From Flavobacterium sp. AED (GTDB lineage: Bacteria; Bacteroidota; Bacteroidia; Flavobacteriales; Flavobacteriaceae): a stretch of DNA of 64,000 bases. The translations under genes were made by a program, and so were the position numbers. Each line of letters starts with the position of its first letter. Position 1 is the first letter of the stretch. The stretch is from NCBI RefSeq assembly GCF_000812945.1, contig NZ_JSYM01000004.1, positions 147,941-211,940 of the forward strand, read 5' to 3'. Below the pieces are notes generated by a model. The model was not told where the DNA came from, ran no database searches, and saw nothing but the letters and a program-made list of their open reading frames with translations. Shown piece by piece: positions 1 through 10,755 of this stretch.

Positions 1-1211
<1,211 letters not shown>

Positions 1212-1267
1212 TTAAGATCGAATTACTTTTATCTGAAGACATAAAGCTATCAGATGTTTATAAGAGA

Positions 1268-1314
1268 TGACAAATGATTAATTCGCTATAATAAAACGCA
1301 TTAACCATTTGTCA
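1268..1314 (-). promoter_or_regulatory. Stem-loop between susD and GH2
   Basis: TGACAAATGATTAA (1268-1281) pairs with TTAACCATTTGTCA (1301-1314), 13 of 14 positions, around a 19-nt loop. No T-run follows on the minus strand, so it is not a classic terminator. Its place just after susD suggests a partial terminator, an mRNA stabiliser or a processing site that lowers expression of the downstream glycosidase. The role is inference. Confidence 0.5.
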
Positions 1315-1357
1315 AGTTCTTATTTAATCTTTTATTAATTAAAAGGTATAACCCAAA

Positions 1358-2875
1358 TTACCAATTGGCATTTTGTGTCATTTTTGGATTGTTATTCAAC
1401 TCACTTTCTGGAATAGGAAAGAAGTTATATTTCGCTGAGTAATTAAGATAACCGCCAACTTGACTTTCTTTAATTACTTTTTCTAAAGTACCCCATCTTC
1501 TTAAATCATACCAGTGAATCCCTTCACGAGCAAATTCAACATTTCTTTGGTGCATAATCTCATCCATCATTTGGGTTTGATTCCATCCTGTCATTGTGAT
1601 AGTAGCTAACTTTGCTCTGTCTCTTATTCTTTTAACTAAAGGTATCGCTTCAGCCACTTTTCCTTGCATCGTTTTTGCTTCAGCAAGCATTAAAAGAACA
1701 TCAGCATAACGCATTGCATATTCATTCAATTCTGATTTCCAATCCCCTTCATCATTATTCCACCAGTTTTGGTTTTTTCTAATCCATATAGCATTAGCTC
1801 CAAACTTTGATGCAAAATCAGAATTATAATAGGTACTACCCGGATAGTTCCAAGCCAAAGTAGCAAGAGCTCTAGGATCAAAATTATTATCAACCGTTTT
1901 TTCTTTAGTCATGGCATCCAATAATACTTTTGTAGGCAACAACTCAAACCATCCTCCAACTTCTCCTGGCGCTAATTCTTGTGCCATAGTAGTTGCTCTA
2001 GTTCTTTCGGATGGATTTCCACCCCAAATAGTAGCACCACCTTGTCTGCTGAATTGAATTTCAAACACTGATTCTTTACTATTTTCATGTTTACCATCAA
2101 ATAGTTGTGCATAATCATCCAAAAGACCAAACCCATTTGCAGATTCGTTATTTACTAGTTTAGAAAATTGCTCTTCGGCTTTTGCCCAATCTTTTAAATA
2201 CAAATACGATTTCCCAAGGTAAGCAATTGCCGTATTTTTTGTTACTCGACCTTTTAAAGCTGAAGGATAGATTTCAGGTAATGGACTTGTCGCAGCTGCT
2301 TGAAAATCAGCAATTATTTGTTTCCACACTTCTTCTTCTGTTGATTTTTCTTTAAAATAATCTGCTGATTCTTTTACTAAATCTGTAAAAATTGGAACAC
2401 TTCCAAATTCATTTACCAAATTAAAATAGTTCAATCCTCTAAGAAAAGTAGCTTCAGCAACTATTTGTGCTCTTTTTGTTTCATCAATATTCTTGATTTG
2501 AGGAGCATAATTGATTACTTGATTGGCACGAAATATACCAATATACATTGCTTTATACATCCCGGTAGTCTCACTTGTACTAGGTGTATTTTTATAACTG
2601 GAAACGGCATAACGACCTGGAACATCATTTCTTGCAACAAAATTTTCGGTTCTGTTTTCTTTCAACTGCATCGCTTGTATTTCCCAATAACCCGCGTTAT
2701 TATTATCTACTAATACATTGTAAACAGTCGCTAATCCAGACTCTAAATCCTCAGGAGTTTGCCAGAAAGAACCAGTTGTTACTTTACTAGGATTTTGTAA
2801 TTCGAGGTTATCAGAGCAAGAGCTTAGCAAAACCAGTCCTCCCATAAAATATAATATTATTAATTTCTTTTTCAT
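1358..2875 (-). CDS. SusD/RagB-family glycan-binding lipoprotein (galactose locus)
   Basis: Outer-membrane lipoprotein that captures oligosaccharides and forms the lid of its SusC partner. The ATG at 2875 gives 505 residues and a clean lipoprotein signal with the lipobox LLSSC (Cys20). An upstream in-frame TTG would add 11 residues, spoil the signal and overlap susC, so I reject it. SusD hallmarks are SFWQTPEDLESGLATVYN near the N terminus, RGLNYFNLVNEFGSVPIFT in the TPR-like region, and the C-terminal YADVLLMLAEAK and WYDLRRWG motifs followed by FFPIPESELNNNPKMTQN. It begins 10 bases after the susC stop. With GH2 enzymes and galK/galT alongside, its ligand is probably a beta-galactoside or galactan fragment; this is inferred from context only. 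Confidence 0.93.
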   Translation of the reverse strand: MKKKLIILYFMGGLVLLSSCSDNLELQNPSKVTTGSFWQTPEDLESGLATVYNVLVDNNNAGYWEIQAMQLKENRTENFVARNDVPGRYAVSSYKNTPSTSETTGMYKAMYIGIFRANQVINYAPQIKNIDETKRAQIVAEATFLRGLNYFNLVNEFGSVPIFTDLVKESADYFKEKSTEEEVWKQIIADFQAAATSPLPEIYPSALKGRVTKNTAIAYLGKSYLYLKDWAKAEEQFSKLVNNESANGFGLLDDYAQLFDGKHENSKESVFEIQFSRQGGATIWGGNPSERTRATTMAQELAPGEVGGWFELLPTKVLLDAMTKEKTVDNNFDPRALATLAWNYPGSTYYNSDFASKFGANAIWIRKNQNWWNNDEGDWKSELNEYAMRYADVLLMLAEAKTMQGKVAEAIPLVKRIRDRAKLATITMTGWNQTQMMDEIMHQRNVEFAREGIHWYDLRRWGTLEKVIKESQVGGYLNYSAKYNFFPIPESELNNNPKMTQNANW

Positions 2876-2885
2876 TTTCGTTGAT

Positions 2886-5800
2886 TTAAAAGTTAAGTTG
2901 CATACCAAAAATAATAGTCTTGCTTAATGGATACGATTTATAATCGATTCCTCTACCTCCAAGTCCATCAGCCGAAACATCTGGATTATATCCTGTGTAT
3001 TTAGTAGAAGTGAAAAGATTATCACCTGCAACATAGAATCGACATTTGTCAATTGCTAATTTTTGACTTAAGTCATTAGGAAACGTATATCCTAATTGAA
3101 TCGTTTTTAATCTAAGATATGACCCATTTTCAAGGAAACGATCTGAGTAATCAGCACCATTATCATTTGGATCATCAATATTTAATCTTGGAAAATTAGA
3201 GTTTGGATTAAAAGTAAATGAATTTAAAGTTGAACTGGCATAATTTGTATTTGCTTTTACTGTTGCTAAGTCTGTATTATTTCCATTATATATTTCATTT
3301 CCTTGAACTCCTTGAAGAGCTAGGGTCATATCAATTCCTTTCCAATCTGCTTGAAGACGGAATCCATATTCAAAATCAGGGAAAGCACTACCTCTAAATT
3401 GTCTGTCTCCAGCATCAATTTTTCCATCTCCATTATAATCAACATATCTGATGTCACCAATTTGAGCTCTAGGCTGAATAGGATTTCCATTTACACTATG
3501 TGCATCCAGTTCTTCTTGTGTTCTAAATAATCCGTCAGTCTTAACAAGGAAAAAAGAATAAATAGGATATCCAACTTTACTATAAGTCACTGCTGATCCA
3601 TGAAATGATCCGCTAGAGCCTGCAAGAATCTGGCTTCCTGTGCTTAGTTCATCAACACGATTTTTTACACTTGAAATATTAGAAGTTATAGAAAAATTAA
3701 CTCCTCCTACCTTTTGATTGTATGTTAATCCCATCTCAAAACCTTTATTTGAAACCTTCCCTGCATTAGTGTAAGGGTCATTACTAGAACCTACTGACAA
3801 TGGAATTGGCACACGTAAAAGTAAATCGGAAGTATTTTTCTGGAAGTAATCAAAAGTATAATCTAATTTACCATTCCATAACCCTAAATCAAAACCAACA
3901 TTAGCTGTTGAAGTTGACTCCCATTTTAACCCAATCGCAGGATAATCTGTTTGAATGTTTCCGATCCAAAGTGTATTTGGCTCTCCTGTACCATAGCTTA
4001 TTCCTGATGTAATTGACCCCAGATACTGGTAATCTCCAATTTCTTGATTTCCTAAGATACCATAACTAGTACGTATTTTAAATTCAGAAACAGGTAAACC
4101 TAAGTTTTTGAAAAACTGTTCTTTTCCTATTCCCCATGCTGCAGAAATGGAAGGGAAATTTCCCCATTTATTTTCTGGGCTAAAACGAGAAGAACCATCA
4201 CGTCTAAAAGTTGCTGTAAGGATATATTTGTTATCATACGAATATATCGCACGTCCAAGATAAGAAATCAATTTACTCTCAGTAGCATACCCTGATATAG
4301 CTGGTTGTTCAGCACCTGCCAAAACAAATATACCATCAGGCATACCTTGAACAGAACCTGAAATAGAACGAAAATTATTTTCATAAATAGTATGTCCTAC
4401 CAATAAATTTACCGAATGCTTACCAAATTTTTTAGAATAGTTTAAAGTATTTTCTATTTGATAGTATTGATTTAATTCACTTCCTTCCGCTAAAGTATTT
4501 TTTAAATTCTTGAAGAATCCACCCACTTCATAACGTGGTGTATAGTTATAACTTTTATGTTCTGAGGCTGTTACCCCAACATTTAATTTATACTTAAACC
4601 CATCAAAGAAACTTGCTTCTGCATAGGTATTAATCAATGCTTGGTAATAATCATTTTTAACATCAAAAAGATTCAAAGCTGCCACTGGATTGAATATATC
4701 AGTAACCGCACCTGATGCTCCACCATATCCACCTACAGCATTTTCATTATAAATTGCAAACCCTGGAATCATAGAAATAGCAGCTCCAAGAATATTTCTT
4801 CCTTGTCCAGGTATTCCTGGTAAATCATTTCTTTTTTCTTTGGTCAACATTACTGTTTCTCCAATTTTAAAAATACCTTTTTTGTAATCCGATTTAACTC
4901 TTAAGTTAACACGGTCATAATTAGTTTCCTTGATAACTCCTTCTTGATTAAAGTAGCTCAAAGACATATTGTATTTTAAATTATCTGAACCTCCAGAAAG
5001 CCCTAATGAATAGTTTTGTGTAGGAGCTGCTCTGAAAATTTCATTCTGCCAATTAATTCCTGCTCCAGGAACCTGAGGGTTTAAAGCAATGTCCAATGGT
5101 GCTTTTCCTGCTGCACTATATGCTGCATTACTTACCTTTGCCCATTGTTCTTGATTTAATAAATCAAGTTTTTTAGTCACACTGGCAATTCCATAAAAAG
5201 AATCAAAACTCACTTTCATTTCTCCTTTTTTCCCGCTCTTAGTAGTAATTAAAATTACACCATTTGCAGCTCTAGAACCATAAATTGCAGCCGCAGATGC
5301 ATCTTTCAAAACTTGAATTGATTCGATGTCATTTGGGTTAAGGTTATTCATTGAGGCAACAGCAATATCATCAACTAATATCAAAGGATTATTATTGTTT
5401 AATGATCCTGCACCTCTAATCTGAATTCTGGTTCCAGAACCAGGGGCGCCACCAGCAGACTCTACAGTAACACCGGCAATTTTACCTTGTATTGCACTCC
5501 CTAAATTTGTATTACTTTGAGAATCTAATTGTGCTGCTTTTAATCCTCCAACAGCTCCAGTTAAATCACTTTTCTTAACAGTACCATATCCAATTACTAC
5601 TACTTCATCTAAGGTATTATTCTCTTCTTTAAGTGAAACATTGATCACTTTTCTACCCGCAATAGCTTCTTCTACTTTAGTATATCCAATGTAAGAGAAA
5701 ACTAGTGTAGCATTAGGGTCAGCTACATTTAATTTATAATTTCCATCGCCGTCAGTCATTGTTGCATTTGTCGTTCCTTTGACAGCTACAGAAGCCCCAA

Positions 5801-5960
5801 TAACGGTTTGAGATGTTTTTTGATCAACAATTGACCCAGTAATAGTGTTCTGAGCCTGTAAACTAATACACGACGTCATAATGATTATTGACATTGTGAG
5901 TTTAGATGTTAAGAATGTTTTAATCCTTAACAGCTGATTTACTTTCTTAATGATTTTCAT
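2886..5960 (-). CDS. SusC/RagA TonB-dependent outer-membrane transporter (galactose locus)
   Basis: Outer-membrane importer for oligosaccharides, powered by TonB. The 1024 residues have the usual SusC layout: signal region (1-36, ending SLQAQ), a carboxypeptidase-D-like domain (about 37-115, ITGSIVDQ to VNVSLKEE), a TonB-box-like stretch LDEVVVIGYGTVKKSDLTGAV, the plug domain with IRGAGSLNNNNPLILVDD and DASAAAIYGSRAANGVILITTK, and a beta-barrel ending in the aromatic-terminated GMQLNF. MSIIIMTS at residue 23 is an alternative start. It is followed by its SusD partner with a 10-base gap. It lies 164 bases downstream of galT on the same strand, so it may have its own promoter or be read through from the gal genes. 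The substrate is not readable from sequence; beta-galactosides are likely from the neighbours. Confidence 0.95.
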   Translation of the reverse strand: MKIIKKVNQLLRIKTFLTSKLTMSIIIMTSCISLQAQNTITGSIVDQKTSQTVIGASVAVKGTTNATMTDGDGNYKLNVADPNATLVFSYIGYTKVEEAIAGRKVINVSLKEENNTLDEVVVIGYGTVKKSDLTGAVGGLKAAQLDSQSNTNLGSAIQGKIAGVTVESAGGAPGSGTRIQIRGAGSLNNNNPLILVDDIAVASMNNLNPNDIESIQVLKDASAAAIYGSRAANGVILITTKSGKKGEMKVSFDSFYGIASVTKKLDLLNQEQWAKVSNAAYSAAGKAPLDIALNPQVPGAGINWQNEIFRAAPTQNYSLGLSGGSDNLKYNMSLSYFNQEGVIKETNYDRVNLRVKSDYKKGIFKIGETVMLTKEKRNDLPGIPGQGRNILGAAISMIPGFAIYNENAVGGYGGASGAVTDIFNPVAALNLFDVKNDYYQALINTYAEASFFDGFKYKLNVGVTASEHKSYNYTPRYEVGGFFKNLKNTLAEGSELNQYYQIENTLNYSKKFGKHSVNLLVGHTIYENNFRSISGSVQGMPDGIFVLAGAEQPAISGYATESKLISYLGRAIYSYDNKYILTATFRRDGSSRFSPENKWGNFPSISAAWGIGKEQFFKNLGLPVSEFKIRTSYGILGNQEIGDYQYLGSITSGISYGTGEPNTLWIGNIQTDYPAIGLKWESTSTANVGFDLGLWNGKLDYTFDYFQKNTSDLLLRVPIPLSVGSSNDPYTNAGKVSNKGFEMGLTYNQKVGGVNFSITSNISSVKNRVDELSTGSQILAGSSGSFHGSAVTYSKVGYPIYSFFLVKTDGLFRTQEELDAHSVNGNPIQPRAQIGDIRYVDYNGDGKIDAGDRQFRGSAFPDFEYGFRLQADWKGIDMTLALQGVQGNEIYNGNNTDLATVKANTNYASSTLNSFTFNPNSNFPRLNIDDPNDNGADYSDRFLENGSYLRLKTIQLGYTFPNDLSQKLAIDKCRFYVAGDNLFTSTKYTGYNPDVSADGLGGRGIDYKSYPLSKTIIFGMQLNF

Positions 5961-6124
5961 AAATTCATGGTTTTAAAAATTGGTTAGTTAATAATTTTTT
6001 TGGGTGTTTATTTAATTATCCTTTTAAAAAAAACAAAAGAATAGTAGCCTTCCTTGCTAAAGAAAGAAATTGAAATTGAGCTAAAAATCAATTCATTCGG
6101 AAATTTTACTATATTCTGTGTGGT

Positions 6125-7177
6125 TTATAGGGAATGCTTATAATGAGATCCTAATAGGTTTTTTAGAATTTCAGCACTCTTTTCAGGAGTAATGTCTCGT
6201 TGTGATTCACCAAGCATTTCATATCCTACCATGAATTTTTTTACGGTTGCAGAGCGTAATAATGGTGGATAAAAATGCATGTGAAATTGCCATTCAGGAT
6301 GTAATTCTCCATCAGTTGGAGATTGATGAATTCCTGATGAGTATGGGAATGACGTTTCAAACAAATTATCGTATTTAGTTGTCAATTGCTTTAAAGTCAA
6401 GGCGAAATCAGTGATTTCTTCTTTGGTTAAATCAGTAATTTTTCCAAAATGACGCTTGCTGATTATCATTGTTTCGTAAGGCCAAATTGCCCAAAAAGGA
6501 ACCAATGCCACAAAATGATCATTCTCAATTACTATACGTTCGTTTAATTTTAATTCCTCTTGTAAATAATCTTGTAAAAGTGTACTTCCATGTTTATCAA
6601 AATATGCCTTCTGGTTATTTTGCGTTTTTTCCACTTCTGTTGGTAATGACGATTGCGCCCAAATTTGTCCATGCGGATGCGGATTGCTGCACCCCATAAC
6701 ACTTCCTTTGTTTTCAAAAATCTGAACGTGATTGATGTAATCAACATTACCTAAATCGGTATATTCTTTTTGCCACGTATGAATGATATTTTCAATAGCA
6801 GCAACAGGCATTTCCGGCAGTGTAAGATTGTGTTTTGGTGAAAAACAAACCACTCTGGAAATTCCTCTTTCTGGTTGAGCTTTGAAAAAAGTTTCGTTTT
6901 TGTCCTCTTCAAATGCAATTTCTTCCTGTTTTAAAGCTGCAAAATCATTTTCAAAGACAAAAGCATTTTCATACGCTGGATTCACTTCCCCATTCGCACG
7001 AACATTACCTGGACATAAGTAACAAGTTGGATCATATTCCGGCAAAGAATCTGAGGTAACTGTTTCGTTTTGGCCTTGCCAAGGACGTTTAGAACGGTGA
7101 GGAGAAACCAAAACCCATTCGTTAATTAACGGATTATAACGTCTGTGCGGATCTTCGTTGATATCAAAATTTTTCAT
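6125..7177 (-). CDS. galT: Galactose-1-phosphate uridylyltransferase
   Basis: Second enzyme of the Leloir pathway: transfers UMP from UDP-glucose to galactose 1-phosphate in the cytoplasm. The active-site motif HPHGQ (in GCSNPHPHGQIWA) carries the histidine that forms the UMP intermediate. Other family signatures are RRYNPLINEWVLVSPHR near the N terminus, the CYLCPGN metal-site region, and FHMHFYPPLLRSA near the C terminus. I place the start at 7177 (MKNFDINEDPHRR, 350 residues), one base after the galK stop; a longer upstream reading would run into galK. The tight spacing with galK shows translational coupling. galE, needed to recycle UDP-glucose, is not in the window. Confidence 0.96.
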   Translation of the reverse strand: MKNFDINEDPHRRYNPLINEWVLVSPHRSKRPWQGQNETVTSDSLPEYDPTCYLCPGNVRANGEVNPAYENAFVFENDFAALKQEEIAFEEDKNETFFKAQPERGISRVVCFSPKHNLTLPEMPVAAIENIIHTWQKEYTDLGNVDYINHVQIFENKGSVMGCSNPHPHGQIWAQSSLPTEVEKTQNNQKAYFDKHGSTLLQDYLQEELKLNERIVIENDHFVALVPFWAIWPYETMIISKRHFGKITDLTKEEITDFALTLKQLTTKYDNLFETSFPYSSGIHQSPTDGELHPEWQFHMHFYPPLLRSATVKKFMVGYEMLGESQRDITPEKSAEILKNLLGSHYKHSL

Positions 7178-7178
7178 C

Positions 7179-8348
7179 CTAGTTATTGTTATAAAGTGAT
7201 GTACCGTTTCCGATTTTAACATCATAAATTTTTAATTCTATTCCAAAAGCGTCAAAATAAAGTGCCGAAAGTTTCTTTTTAATCCCTTCTTCATGTCCTT
7301 TTTTTATCAAGTTGATGGTGCAACCTCCAAAACCTCCACCCATTAATCGGGAACCAACTACCGCTTCTTCCTTTTTAAGAGTATCAACAATCATGTCTAA
7401 TTCAGCACAACTTACTTCATAATCAGTTGACAATCCTTCGTGAGTTTCAAACATCAATTGTCCTAAAACTTCAATTTTCCCATTATCTAATGCTTCACAG
7501 GCTAGTTTTACCCGATTGATTTCTTTTACAACAAAAAGACATCTTTTGAAAACATTGGCACTCATTACCTTTTGCAATTCTAAAACATGTTGCTCCTTAC
7601 AATCTCTAAAACTAGTGATCTCAGGAAAATTATTTTTTATAATAGCAATACCTTCTTCACATTGCTCTCTTCTTTCATTATAAGCCGATGTCATTAATGA
7701 ATGTTTTACATTCGAATCGAATAAAATCAAAGAATAATCAATGAAATCTGCATTATGATATTCGAACTCCAATGTTTTGCAATCAATTTTTATGACTTTA
7801 TTTTCTAAACCCATAACACTCGAAAACTGATCCATTATCCCGCAATTGATTCCTACCCAATGCTCAGCACTTTGACCTATTAGTGCAATATCAACTGGTT
7901 TTATATTCAAATTGAAAAGTTCATTTATTCCAAATAAAAAACCACATTCTAAAGCCGCTGAAGAAGATAAACCAGAACCAACAGGAATATTACTGCTAAA
8001 AACACAGTTGAATCCTTCAAATTCAAAATCATTTATTTTCAATTGATTAACAACCCCACGAATATAATTAGTCCAAACATTATCCGTTAGTTCCATTGAA
8101 TCAGTAACATCAATTTCAAATTCATCATCAAGATCAATCGCAATTATTCTTGATGTATCTGAATTACTTTTTTCGAAAGCAAAACAAATAATTTTATCAA
8201 TCGCTGCAGGCAAAACATAGCCATCATTGTAATCAATATGTTCCCCAATGATGTTAATTCTTCCCGGAGAAAGCACTACTTTTTGTGGCTCAGCACCAAA
8301 TGTTTCTTTAAAAAAAGCGGTCGTTTTTTTGATTAAAATATCATTCAT
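7179..8348 (-). CDS. galK: Galactokinase
   Basis: Phosphorylates D-galactose to galactose 1-phosphate with ATP. It is a GHMP-family kinase of 389 residues, the normal size. The galactokinase signature PGRINIIGEHIDYNDG lies near residues 25-41, the GHMP ATP-binding loop PVGSGLSSSAALECG near 122-136, the catalytic-aspartate region GINCGIMDQFSSVMG near 167-181, and the third motif GSRLMGGGFGGCTINL near 333-348. The ATG overlaps the upstream GH2 stop by one base and galT follows one base after its stop, so GH2, galK and galT form one coupled transcript. This GH2-galK-galT order supports intracellular use of galactose released from beta-galactosides. Confidence 0.97.
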   Translation of the reverse strand: MNDILIKKTTAFFKETFGAEPQKVVLSPGRINIIGEHIDYNDGYVLPAAIDKIICFAFEKSNSDTSRIIAIDLDDEFEIDVTDSMELTDNVWTNYIRGVVNQLKINDFEFEGFNCVFSSNIPVGSGLSSSAALECGFLFGINELFNLNIKPVDIALIGQSAEHWVGINCGIMDQFSSVMGLENKVIKIDCKTLEFEYHNADFIDYSLILFDSNVKHSLMTSAYNERREQCEEGIAIIKNNFPEITSFRDCKEQHVLELQKVMSANVFKRCLFVVKEINRVKLACEALDNGKIEVLGQLMFETHEGLSTDYEVSCAELDMIVDTLKKEEAVVGSRLMGGGFGGCTINLIKKGHEEGIKKKLSALYFDAFGIELKIYDVKIGNGTSLYNNN

Positions 8349-10696
8349 TATTTAGAAATTGTAAGCGTTCCATTTTGTAATCGTTCGGAACTTGACGTTA
8401 TTTTTATTGATGTTTTTAAGTTTGATGTTTTAAGAATAATAGTTGCGATTCCTGCTTCGGCCTTTACTGGATTTTTACCTATTAATTCTGCATTGCCTTC
8501 GCTTAAAGCAAAAGTCACTTCATTAGTTGCATCAGGAATAATAGTTCCATTCTCATCTGTAATTTTGGCATAAACAAAAACCATATCGGGATAATTCGGA
8601 TTGATTGCTTTTGATGAAACATCATAATTCAATGCTATTTTAGCAGCACTTTCAGGTGTTTTTACCACATTTGAAACTACTTTCTTTCCTTTTATAAAAC
8701 CTTCAGCACGTAAAGTTCCCGGAATAAATTTTTCTGCTTTAAAAACAAATGGCGCATGCTTTAATTCATCACTATTTTGATTTATTGTTGGTTTTTGTTT
8801 CCCAACCAAAACATCATTCAAATACAAAGCAACTTCGTCGCAATTACTATAAACGGTTATATTCAATGGAGAATTTGAAGTCCAATAATTCGCAATATGT
8901 ACCATTGGGCCAGAAACTATTTTTTTATCTAAAATGCTATTTGTATCTCGTTGGCTTTGATAAAAATAGTAGGCAAATTTTGGAATCCTAAAAATGTCGC
9001 TTATTCCAGAACTCTCTAAATCATTACTGTAACCGCGATTGTAATCGAACATCACCCAGTTTGCTTCACCAATAGTCTGTACTCCTTTTCTATTCGAATT
9101 AGCCGCTTCCTGAAAATTATAGGCTTGTTGCAACAATCTTTTTTCACCATTGCTACGCAACTGACGGGAAGTTCTTTCATCTTCTTTCAAATTTGAAAAT
9201 TCCTTTTGATTAAATCCGGCATTTTGCGCATAATACTCCCAATCACCATATTCAGCAATGAAAATTTTACGATTTCCTTTGTTGTATTTGGTCCAATAAT
9301 CTGGTGCTTTTCCGTGCTGACGCGCAGGTATAAACAAATCATAATTATCGTTATCAATCCAACTGGCACTGTAATTATGAGCAAAAGGCAATTCCTCTTT
9401 CAAGGCTTTTGTCGCTTCTTTCATAAAACTTTCACTCATTTCGGTTTCATTCAAAGAGGCTTCCCAAAAAATAATACTCGGATGATTTCGGTCTCTTCTC
9501 GCCATATCCCGAATATCTTTGATAGCATTTTTTTGAAAAGTATCATTCCCGAAAAACTGCCAACCCGTCAAACTATTCATTACTAAAATTCCCAATTCAT
9601 CACAAGCATTTAAGAATGCTTCGGCATGTGGATAATGTGATAATCGGACAAAATCAAAACCTGCATTTTTAATTTTCACCGCATCACGATATTGTGCTTC
9701 ATCCGAAATAGCGTATCCTAAATACGGATATTCCTGATGTTCGTTTGTTCCAGTAATGTATACTTTTTCGTCATTGAGATAATAACCATCGTCTTTTATT
9801 TCGGATTTTCGGATTCCCACTTTTTCCGAATAACTATCGATTATTTTATCATTTGAAATGACCTGGACTTCTAAATGGTATAAATTTGGGTTCGAAATTG
9901 ACCATAAATTTGGATTTTTTACTTCAATCTTTTGAGTAATCGATTTATCTGAATTGGATTTTATCGTAAATGCTTTGGATTTAAATTCTAGTTTTCCGCC
10001 TTCTTTAGTAGTTAGAATAAATTTCAATAAAGCCTGTTTTGCAACTGCAAATTCATTTTTCAAATCTACCTGAACTGTTCCTGAAGCTTTCTCTTTATTA
10101 ATGTTATCAAAGTTTGCATAAATCCCGCCACTTGCTTTTTTATCTGCCTGAACGGCATTGGTAATGTATAATTTATCTGTTGTAAGGAGATATACATTTC
10201 TATAAATCCCACCATAATAATTAAAATCTAAATCCTTCAATGATTTTCCCGGAAGAAATTCTGGATTATCTTCATTGTTGACTTTAACTTTTATCGTATT
10301 CTCTTTTTTCGAATTTAAAAAAGGTGTGATATCTATCGTAAATGGCAAATAACCCCCTTTATGATTGGTTACTTTTTGATTGTTTATCCAAACATCTGCT
10401 TCTTGCATTACTCCTTCAAAATAAAGAAAGATTTTCTTGTTGTTTGAATTTCCAACTTTGAACTTTTTTTGATACCATGACGTTCCCTGAAATTGATTAT
10501 TGACTACCAAAGGTTCAATTTTATCAGTATGTGGAATCGTTATTTTCTCCCAATTGGAAGCTATTTTTTCTTCTCTTTTGAATTCCCAATCAAAACCAAA
10601 GTTTATTTTAGTTCTAGATTGCGCTTGCACTTTTCCAAAAGAAAAAGTCAGCGTAATTAGCAATAGAAAAATAATATGTTTCGGAATCAACTTCAT
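8348..10696 (-). CDS. GH2 glycosidase, probable secreted beta-galactosidase
   Basis: Retaining glycosidase of family GH2. The chosen start at 10696 gives 782 residues with a signal peptide ending FGKVQAQ; the upstream ATG at 10708 would only add MYQK. Domains in order are the sugar-binding jelly-roll (about 35-180, with GTSWYQKKF and YFEGVMQEADVWINNQKV), an Ig-like domain, a TIM barrel (FDFVRLSHYPHAEAFLNACDELG), and C-terminal DUF4982/Ig-like regions. The acid/base glutamate is E417 in LNET and the nucleophile is E482 in IAEYGDW. It is coupled to galK by a one-base overlap, which argues for a galactose-releasing role, although GH2 also includes mannosidases and glucuronidases. The product is likely periplasmic or surface-exposed. 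Confidence 0.9.
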   Translation of the reverse strand: MKLIPKHIIFLLLITLTFSFGKVQAQSRTKINFGFDWEFKREEKIASNWEKITIPHTDKIEPLVVNNQFQGTSWYQKKFKVGNSNNKKIFLYFEGVMQEADVWINNQKVTNHKGGYLPFTIDITPFLNSKKENTIKVKVNNEDNPEFLPGKSLKDLDFNYYGGIYRNVYLLTTDKLYITNAVQADKKASGGIYANFDNINKEKASGTVQVDLKNEFAVAKQALLKFILTTKEGGKLEFKSKAFTIKSNSDKSITQKIEVKNPNLWSISNPNLYHLEVQVISNDKIIDSYSEKVGIRKSEIKDDGYYLNDEKVYITGTNEHQEYPYLGYAISDEAQYRDAVKIKNAGFDFVRLSHYPHAEAFLNACDELGILVMNSLTGWQFFGNDTFQKNAIKDIRDMARRDRNHPSIIFWEASLNETEMSESFMKEATKALKEELPFAHNYSASWIDNDNYDLFIPARQHGKAPDYWTKYNKGNRKIFIAEYGDWEYYAQNAGFNQKEFSNLKEDERTSRQLRSNGEKRLLQQAYNFQEAANSNRKGVQTIGEANWVMFDYNRGYSNDLESSGISDIFRIPKFAYYFYQSQRDTNSILDKKIVSGPMVHIANYWTSNSPLNITVYSNCDEVALYLNDVLVGKQKPTINQNSDELKHAPFVFKAEKFIPGTLRAEGFIKGKKVVSNVVKTPESAAKIALNYDVSSKAINPNYPDMVFVYAKITDENGTIIPDATNEVTFALSEGNAELIGKNPVKAEAGIATIILKTSNLKTSIKITSSSERLQNGTLTISK

Positions 10697-10755
10697 TTTT
10701 TGGTACAATAAAAATTTAAATAAATAAAAACAGCAATTATTATAATTCGTTTTTG